Positions 17,301-22,212 of a DNA stretch of 22,212 nucleotides are shown here, in pieces. The notes under the pieces are model-generated. The model was not told where the DNA came from and did not search any database. It saw nothing but the letters and a program-made list of their open reading frames with translations. The position numbers were made by a program, and so were the translations under genes. Every line of letters starts with the position of its first letter. Position 1 is the stretch's first letter. Source of the DNA: a virus. Where the stretch lies: IMG/VR virus record IMGVR_UViG_3300035224_000527, positions 1 through 22,212 of that record. One strand, 5' to 3'.

Positions 17301-20300
17301 TGAAATTAAAAGCAGTTTATATGTCTGCTACTGCCGCAGATGCTACTAATAATGATGTTCAAGTCACTGATCGATTCAGTTTCGATGGTGGTCAAAGAGA
17401 TACGCATTATGACCTTGCTCGTATTACACTAAAACCAGGAGCAATTGCACCTACCAGCAAACTTCTTGTGGTATTCGATTACTTCAAACATATTGGTGGT
17501 GTTAATACCGGTGATTATTTCACAGTAGACTCATACACTAATATTACTTATAGTGATATTCCATACTATGACTCAAGTGTTTATGGAAAAATTTCACTTA
17601 GAGATACAGTTGACTTTAGACCTAGAGTTTCTGACTATGATGGTCTAGACACAGCTACGGTTCTTCCTGGATATAGTGATAAAGTAACTGTAAATGCTCT
17701 TAAGTTTACTGGAACCGGATCTTCACCATCCACACTTCCTATTGCAGGAACATCTTTTGATTCTGGATATGAATTCTATCTGAATAGAATTGATGCTGTT
17801 TACATTAGTAAGAGTGGTGGTTTTGTTGTTTCAAAAGGAACTCCGGCATTAAATCCACAAACACCTCAAGAAATTTCTGATGGTATTCTTTTATACCACT
17901 TAAACATCCCTGCTTATACCTACAGTCTTTCTGACATCACTTCCAAGAGTTTCGATAACCGTCGTTACACGATGCGTGATATCGGTAAACTGGAGAAGAG
18001 AGTTGAGAAACTTGAATACTATACAGTATTAAGTCTCCTGGAGCAGGATACATTTAATACTCAAGTCAGAGACGAGTTTGGTAATGACAGGTTCAAGAAT
18101 GGTATTCTTGTAGATAACTTTGAAGGTCATGGAATTGGTAATACAGCATCAACAGATTACAGATGTGCTGTTGACACTCAATTAGGAATTTTGAGACCTA
18201 GTTATGCTGCTTCTCAAACAAGTCTTATTGAAAAAGATTTAAATGACGCTCAAAGAACTGCTAGTGGATATGTAAGAAAAGGTGAGCTTATCATGCTACC
18301 TTATACTGAGATAACAACAGTAGAAAATTTAGCTGCTACTAAAACTATTACAGTCAATCCAAATAAATCAGCAAAGTTTGCTGGTATGATGATATTAGAA
18401 CCCAATATTGATGAGTGGAAAGATACTTATAATGCACCTGAGTTAATTGTAAATGAGAACTCCGTTTTTGATAATATCAAAAATAACAATCCTGAATTGT
18501 GGGGAAGTCTTTGGAATGAATGGCAGATCTCATGGACTGGAACGCCAACGTATGCTCTGAATAACTCTACTAACTTTACTGGTTCTTCTAATCAATTTGC
18601 TTCTGTACCTGATGTTGCTATCGCTAGTAAGACTAGAACAAGATCCAGAAATGGTACATTAAATAGAGTTTCACCTTATGGATCTGCTTCATTAGACAGA
18701 GGTCAAAGATCTTTGGCAATTCCTTATAATCCTTATATCAGAAGTAAGAAAGTTCAATTTGTTGTTAGTGGTTTAGAACCAAATACTAAGTTGTATGCTT
18801 TCTTCGATGGTATCTCAGTTTCTTCATGGGTAAATCCAGATGATGTAACTAATATCACAACACCATTTACTGGTATTGCTGGATATGCTGAAAAAGGTTT
18901 CGGTGAAGATATCGTTACTGATGATAATGGAAGCATCAGTGGTATTTTCTTAGTTCCTAATGGATATGCTCCAATCAAAACTAAGAAGACAATTGATTTA
19001 CAAACTTCTCCCGGAACATTCTACGACACCACAAGTTCCAAGAGATCATTTGTTGTTGGTAGTAAATCATTTAGATTAACTTCAAGTGCTACGAATAGTG
19101 GTTCCAATGCAGATGTTGCTACTTTTGCAGAAACATCATATAACGTAACTGGATTACCTGAAACATTCACAACTTCTATCCAATCTACCAGAGTTCCTTA
19201 TATCAGCAGAAGGTCAACTTCAAATTCTGATACTGTTCAGTATATTGGCAGTTCACTAGTTAATATCAATCAGTCTGGATTACTAGATCCTCTTGCTCAG
19301 ACATTTAAAGTTTCTGGTTTTGAAGAAGGATTATTCCTCTCTAGTATTGATCTTTACTTTGCAAATAAAGCAACTCCAACCGAAGAAAATACTAACAGAC
19401 CTGTAAGTGTATATTTAACAGAAACTAATGGTGGTGTTCCTACGAGAACAGTTTTACCATTTAGTGAATGCACTATGGATTCTGACACTAGACTTAGAAT
19501 TAAAATGAGTGTTGATGTTCCTTCTGGTATTACACTTCTTGCTGGGGAAACAATCACTGGAAAAACTTCTGGTGCTGTAGGAACAATTAAAACTAATTTA
19601 AGTGTCACAACAGCAAATGCTAGATATAACTTAATTCTTTCAAACCATAATGGAATTGAATTTCTTGCCGGTGAAGAATTCACGGTCAATAGATCTCCTG
19701 CTATCACTATCACTACATTTAATGTAGATAATGATTCCGGTGTAGTTGAAGAAATTAAAGTTACTAGTTTTGGTTCTCAATATGTTGATTCAACTACAAC
19801 AGTCAATATCACTGGCGATATCGGTGGATCATTTGGTTCTTCCGCTAGTGCATCAGCTAAAATTTATAACGGCAAAGTTTACGATGTTAATCTAACTAAT
19901 AAAGGATCTGGTTATTATACCGCACCTACAGTAATTATTGCTGGTGGCGACAATTTAGCATCTGCCACAGCGGTATTTAAAGTGACAAATCCAGCAGTTA
20001 GAATGGGAATTTCATCTTCAACTGATGCTTCCAATAAAACTAAGTTTAATTTTAAGTCACCTGTTTATCTACAAAATGATGCAATGTATGCTGTAGTCGT
20101 AACTACATCATCCAAAGATTATACTTTATACAGTTCAGTAATAGGTGATACGCTTTTAAATAGTGGTATCGCTGCAGCAGCTCAACCAAATGTAGGGTCG
20201 CTGTATAAGTCACAAAATTCTTCTGCGTGGGTCGAAGATAAATTACAAGATCTCAAGTTTGTTGCTAACAGATGTGTATTCAATACCGCAGGAACAGCAA

Positions 20301-21919
20301 ATATTGAGTTGGTAAATGATAATTTGGACAGTGTAGATCTTCCTGACAATGCTATTTCAGTTGACGATACTCTAGGAACTTCAGCATTTTTTGGTTCTAA
20401 TCAAAAAATTCTTCGTGTCAAACAACCTAATCATGGTATGAAAGAAGGTGATCTTGTCGTAATTAATAATGCTGTTGGTGCAGGTGCAGAAAATGGTATT
20501 TTCGGAGTTCCTGTATCATTAATCAATGGATTACATTCTGTAAGTAATGTTGGCATCGATGAGTATTGTATTTTCATTGACACTACTCTTTGGAATGCTG
20601 CTAATGTCGCTATGACTGGAAGTGGTTCTGGAGGTGGAAATGCAATGACAGCAACCACCAATAAGTTGTATCAAATTGTTTCACCGCAAGTTGCTATTCT
20701 GACTTTCCCATCATCTACAGTTTCTCAAAATATTAAAACTGTCTATGGCAAACCAGTTGATTCAACTACAACTAATGAATATAAAATTTCTCCTACCTAC
20801 TTCATTACTTCCAATGACAATTATTACTTTGAAGAAAGTAGAGTAATTGCTTCGCCAGTCAATGAAGTATACAGAGCTCAATCATCTTTAATGAATGGAG
20901 AAAGATCTGTAACTCAAACTATTTCGCTTCAAACATCAAAAGATAATATCTCACCTGTGCTTGATGCTAACAGATGCAATTTAATTACTGTTTCTTCCAG
21001 AATGGATAATCCAACTGGCAAAGAAGATAGATTTGGTACTGTTTCTCAAACTTTATCTGTGGATGTTAATTCTGACTACACAGTATCAACTGTTAGTCCT
21101 GATGTAGTTTCTACGGGAGTATTTACTTATTCTAGTCCCAGTGGTGGTGATTTTATCAATACTATTGATACTTCTACTAGACTAGTACAAGCAGCTTCTG
21201 GTGCGTCAGGTCAAATTGTTGATGTTGATTTAGCAAATAGCACATTAAAATTAATTGATATTACTGGCACTTTTGTTGCAGGCAACCCTGTTACTCAGAG
21301 TGCGGTTACCGCAACATTATCTACTGCTACACTTAAATCTGGTATTGTTATTGGTTGGGATTCTGGAACTGGATCATTAAAAGTCAAAGTTACTACTGAA
21401 GATTTATTCGCAGCTGGTGATATTATTGATGATAGTAATACAGGAACATCTCCTGTAACGGATAGACTTATTAATGCAATCACGGGATCTAATGGTTTCT
21501 TATTCGTGGGTGAAGATTCATTCAATAGTTCTTCATCTTCTAAATATCTCACTAAAGAGGTAACATTAGAAACTCCTGGAACATCTCTTGATTGTAAGAT
21601 TACTGCAAATATGTTTGATAATAAAAATATCAAAGTCTTCTACAAAGTAAGACCTGATGGCAGTTCTGACGATTTCAAGAATATCTCATGGGAAGCCTTC
21701 AATGGCACAGGATACTCAGATAATACCGATATTGTAATTCCAAGTAATCTTAAATCTTTCTCTTCATCGGTAGAAGATTTAGGTTCATATCTGGAATATG
21801 CTTATAGCGTAGATAATCTGAAACCATTCTCATCATTCGCAATTAAAATTGTGTTTGTTGGAAATGATCCATCACTTGCTCCAAGAATTGAAGACATTCG
21901 TGCTATCGCTCACTCATAA
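14339..21919 (+). CDS. DUF4815-type giant tail/baseplate structural protein (2526 residues)
   Basis: The N-terminal region (1 to about 365) has the DUF4815 pattern of T4-like phages: APYFDDFDPNSNFYRVLF, PGYSIQSRELTTLQSILQ, FRQGSVVVPG, then NYAAPGAHRLKLSVTLV and EPGKAYVKGYEI. Later conserved blocks are FDGGQRDTHYD..R at about 1010-1025, DYFTVDSY and LRDTVDFRPRVSDY at about 1058-1102, a likely coiled coil RDIGKLEKRVEKLEYYTVL at about 1211-1235, and DPLAQTFKV with a beta-sandwich-like region from about 1649. At about 2150-2233 there is YFEESRVIAS with VTQTISLQTSKDNISPVLD, and the C-terminus (about 2405-2526) ends LAPRIEDIRAIA. 'ITGxTSGA' modules (about 83-160, 495-520, 565-615, 1733-1795, 2280-2360) and GGxGY modules (about 632-705, 1800-1877) are interspersed. 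It lies where T4 has gp9/gp10, so an outer baseplate or fibre-attachment role is plausible but unproven. It overlaps the next gene by one base. Confidence 0.85.
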   Translation: MPQSTNLNKAPYFDDFDPNSNFYRVLFRPGYSIQSRELTTLQSILQSQVESLAKANFRQGSVVVPGEVIVDKQYSYVKVSSFTNNLQITDYIGKKMTGNISGVVATVLNATVSTSTDSPTLFVKYETGGNSNTALTFSEGETITANTPGSPTAIVGITGNVKPTESSAMGYGSAVSVREGIYFINGSLVKNENSTILLDKYGNTPTYKVGFIVSEQLITPEEDFSLLDNAQGYSNYAAPGAHRLKLSVTLVTRPINLEAQKDFVELLQVRNGNVDATVDLVSPNGLIEDILARRTFDESGDYVVKEFLLNFKESLATADNNGVYTALQGGSEGKFVAVIEPGKAYVKGYEIETTSVRYVEIDKARTTETQENNSLSPGEGSNFTVTNLLSFPDVESKSQSLTGTGLLSTNAYQELKLYDKYNDIVFGQTTANLDGTAPEAENFWMVTVETLSASDIIAVNSNWSNGALSGQVRYYQLNASLNEAVAILTKASSVGFSIGENITMGAVSGTLKTAERLTTPYIGIGKTKSIKFLTGTSTAGVYDKSCLHKLGLFGVEYFTKILCQNPLNFSVGKFITGQSSGARGIVEQLLTDTNELILSRVSGSFTDAETLLSEQDGTTTPYNFVEPKGSLASLKVASFGATYAANTDITAINVNGVNKLTEIVASNVTILNNEIRSIAITDAARAALGTFTTAPTIEIVDPTGSGCVVVADLNDSTIVNYDSSFVKSFFNATTGNNFAGDIYSNDLSFYIDNGATFSGTEGDYFITADNLGSRPDVDLVKGDVIAVVDNAGVTRKYLTKYSVPDGTSGSAKIFIYGAVLSAFATKKISRIRSKLSGAESNTLLYPLPNKHVKTMVLDANNTNIDYTVQQEFLGNLDGSGSISISVGTNEQFLGYTSENYVMSNPNTGELLDLGNNDPSNPTVSLGSSAQSITLDLGATFADIPFKLIAPVRKADTSPKTKILVENQEYNVSTGFSDPSIPIEYADGLKLKAVYMSATAADATNNDVQVTDRFSFDGGQRDTHYDLARITLKPGAIAPTSKLLVVFDYFKHIGGVNTGDYFTVDSYTNITYSDIPYYDSSVYGKISLRDTVDFRPRVSDYDGLDTATVLPGYSDKVTVNALKFTGTGSSPSTLPIAGTSFDSGYEFYLNRIDAVYISKSGGFVVSKGTPALNPQTPQEISDGILLYHLNIPAYTYSLSDITSKSFDNRRYTMRDIGKLEKRVEKLEYYTVLSLLEQDTFNTQVRDEFGNDRFKNGILVDNFEGHGIGNTASTDYRCAVDTQLGILRPSYAASQTSLIEKDLNDAQRTASGYVRKGELIMLPYTEITTVENLAATKTITVNPNKSAKFAGMMILEPNIDEWKDTYNAPELIVNENSVFDNIKNNNPELWGSLWNEWQISWTGTPTYALNNSTNFTGSSNQFASVPDVAIASKTRTRSRNGTLNRVSPYGSASLDRGQRSLAIPYNPYIRSKKVQFVVSGLEPNTKLYAFFDGISVSSWVNPDDVTNITTPFTGIAGYAEKGFGEDIVTDDNGSISGIFLVPNGYAPIKTKKTIDLQTSPGTFYDTTSSKRSFVVGSKSFRLTSSATNSGSNADVATFAETSYNVTGLPETFTTSIQSTRVPYISRRSTSNSDTVQYIGSSLVNINQSGLLDPLAQTFKVSGFEEGLFLSSIDLYFANKATPTEENTNRPVSVYLTETNGGVPTRTVLPFSECTMDSDTRLRIKMSVDVPSGITLLAGETITGKTSGAVGTIKTNLSVTTANARYNLILSNHNGIEFLAGEEFTVNRSPAITITTFNVDNDSGVVEEIKVTSFGSQYVDSTTTVNITGDIGGSFGSSASASAKIYNGKVYDVNLTNKGSGYYTAPTVIIAGGDNLASATAVFKVTNPAVRMGISSSTDASNKTKFNFKSPVYLQNDAMYAVVVTTSSKDYTLYSSVIGDTLLNSGIAAAAQPNVGSLYKSQNSSAWVEDKLQDLKFVANRCVFNTAGTANIELVNDNLDSVDLPDNAISVDDTLGTSAFFGSNQKILRVKQPNHGMKEGDLVVINNAVGAGAENGIFGVPVSLINGLHSVSNVGIDEYCIFIDTTLWNAANVAMTGSGSGGGNAMTATTNKLYQIVSPQVAILTFPSSTVSQNIKTVYGKPVDSTTTNEYKISPTYFITSNDNYYFEESRVIASPVNEVYRAQSSLMNGERSVTQTISLQTSKDNISPVLDANRCNLITVSSRMDNPTGKEDRFGTVSQTLSVDVNSDYTVSTVSPDVVSTGVFTYSSPSGGDFINTIDTSTRLVQAASGASGQIVDVDLANSTLKLIDITGTFVAGNPVTQSAVTATLSTATLKSGIVIGWDSGTGSLKVKVTTEDLFAAGDIIDDSNTGTSPVTDRLINAITGSNGFLFVGEDSFNSSSSSKYLTKEVTLETPGTSLDCKITANMFDNKNIKVFYKVRPDGSSDDFKNISWEAFNGTGYSDNTDIVIPSNLKSFSSSVEDLGSYLEYAYSVDNLKPFSSFAIKIVFVGNDPSLAPRIEDIRAIAHS
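17970..18050 (+). other. Predicted coiled-coil segment in the DUF4815 protein
   Basis: Residues about 1211-1237 (RYTMRDIGKLEKRVEKLEYY and the next residues) show a charged heptad-like pattern with L/I at core positions, between two beta-rich halves. It is strongly conserved in form among relatives that I recall. It probably mediates oligomerisation, as expected of an elongated, possibly trimeric, tail component. The oligomeric state is inference. Confidence 0.55.
19738..19976 (+). repeat. GGxGY-type beta modules in the DUF4815 protein
   Basis: Residues about 1801-1879 contain VTSFGSQYVDSTTTV, a GGSFGSSASASA stretch, KIYNGKVYDV and LTNKGSGYYTAPTVIIAGG. The order matches the modules in gp8 and the gp7-like protein. 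A second, weaker copy is at about 16232-16450 (SFGATYAANTDI ... TTAPTIEIVDPTGSG). Confidence 0.7.
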
Positions 21920-22122
21920 TGGATAAGGTCAAAGTAGAAGGTCACAGCAACTTATATCGTGATACACAAAGTGGTGCTGTGATCAATTCCAATCGTTCGG
22001 AATATGAAAAATATATGAAAGCCAAGCAAAATAGAACTGGCATGAGAAACGAGATAAATACTTTGAAGCAAGACCTTGATGAAATCAAGCAGTTACTAAA
22101 GAAACTTACAAATGGCAATTAG
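21919..22122 (+). CDS. Small coiled-coil phage protein (67 residues), function unknown
   Basis: The N-terminal half starts VKVEGHSNLYRDTQSGAVIN and continues SNRSEYEKYM, a short conserved sequence I associate with small proteins of T4-like marine phages. Residues about 43-64 (NEINTLKQDLDEIKQLLKKL) form a strong predicted coiled coil with L/I every three to four positions. There is no signal peptide or membrane segment. Its ATG overlaps the stop of the DUF4815 gene (TAATG), and its own end overlaps the next gene by 11 bases, so it is translated as part of the structural operon. A minor virion protein or an assembly factor for the neighbouring large proteins is possible, but nothing in the sequence decides this. 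Confidence 0.85.
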   Translation: MDKVKVEGHSNLYRDTQSGAVINSNRSEYEKYMKAKQNRTGMRNEINTLKQDLDEIKQLLKKLTNGN

Positions 22123-22212
22123 AGAAGTATTAGTTAGTTTTACATTCGAGCAACAGCGCCTGATGCTTAATCTCATCGGCGCTGATGTGGGAGATGCAAG
22201 TTTATTACTAAC
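22112..22212 (+). CDS. Start of a further phage structural gene (3' cut by window edge)
   Basis: An ATG at 22112 opens a frame that runs to the end of the window (33 codons, starting MAIREVLVSFTFEQQRLMLN and continuing through LIGADVG). It overlaps the end of the 67-residue gene by 11 bases, in a different frame. The 'F.FE.QR...NLI..DVG' pattern resembles the N-terminus of repeat-rich tail or fibre proteins in marine T4-like phages, from memory. Given the compact layout, a real gene is likely. Its length and identity cannot be judged from 33 residues. Confidence 0.7.
   Translation, partial: MAIREVLVSFTFEQQRLMLNLIGADVGDASLLL

Overview
The window is a late structural block of a T4-like (tevenvirus-type) contractile-tailed phage. 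The likeliest source is a marine cyanomyovirus infecting Synechococcus or Prochlorococcus. The reasons are the strong AT bias, the order gp25 - gp6 - gp7-like - gp8 - DUF4815 protein, the expansion of the wedge proteins with repeat modules I associate with marine T4-like phages, and a TATAAATA late promoter. A related marine T4-like phage of another host, such as a SAR11 phage, cannot be excluded from this window alone. There is no sign of bacterial chromosome, RNA genes, CRISPR, insertion sequences or an integration module.

All genes read on the + strand and are almost gapless. From left to right they are: the 3' part of gp25 (bases 1-342, cut by the window edge); gp6 (346-2196); a giant gp7-like wedge protein of 3492 residues (2198-12676); a 48-base gap with a late promoter; gp8, enlarged to 523 residues (12725-14296); a 42-base gap; a 2526-residue DUF4815-type tail/baseplate structural protein (14339-21919); a 67-residue coiled-coil protein (21919-22122); and the first 33 codons of another structural gene (22112 to the edge). 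The antisense open frames in the window look like shadows of these genes.

Together the genes encode much of the baseplate periphery. In T4, gp7, gp8 and two copies of gp6 (with gp10, gp53 and gp25) form each of six wedges around the central hub. gp25 and gp6 initiate the sheath and form the inner ring, and gp7 and gp8 brace the outer wedge. The DUF4815 protein sits where T4 has gp9/gp10. It may play the outer, fibre-proximal role, but that is inference from position.

The most unusual content is inside the giant proteins. They are mosaics of short recurring modules shared between adjacent genes: GGxGY beta-modules, 'GFP..G.I.I..E.I.Y' modules and 'ITGxTSGA' modules. The gp7-like protein also carries a YHYH-like domain, an exact 43-residue tandem repeat nested inside a larger cysteine-marked helical cassette, a 126-residue duplication of that cassette, and a block of FTC..DGN/YPR repeats. 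The T4 gp7 wedge-core signature, which I recall lying towards the C-terminus of T4 gp7, is at the extreme N-terminus here.
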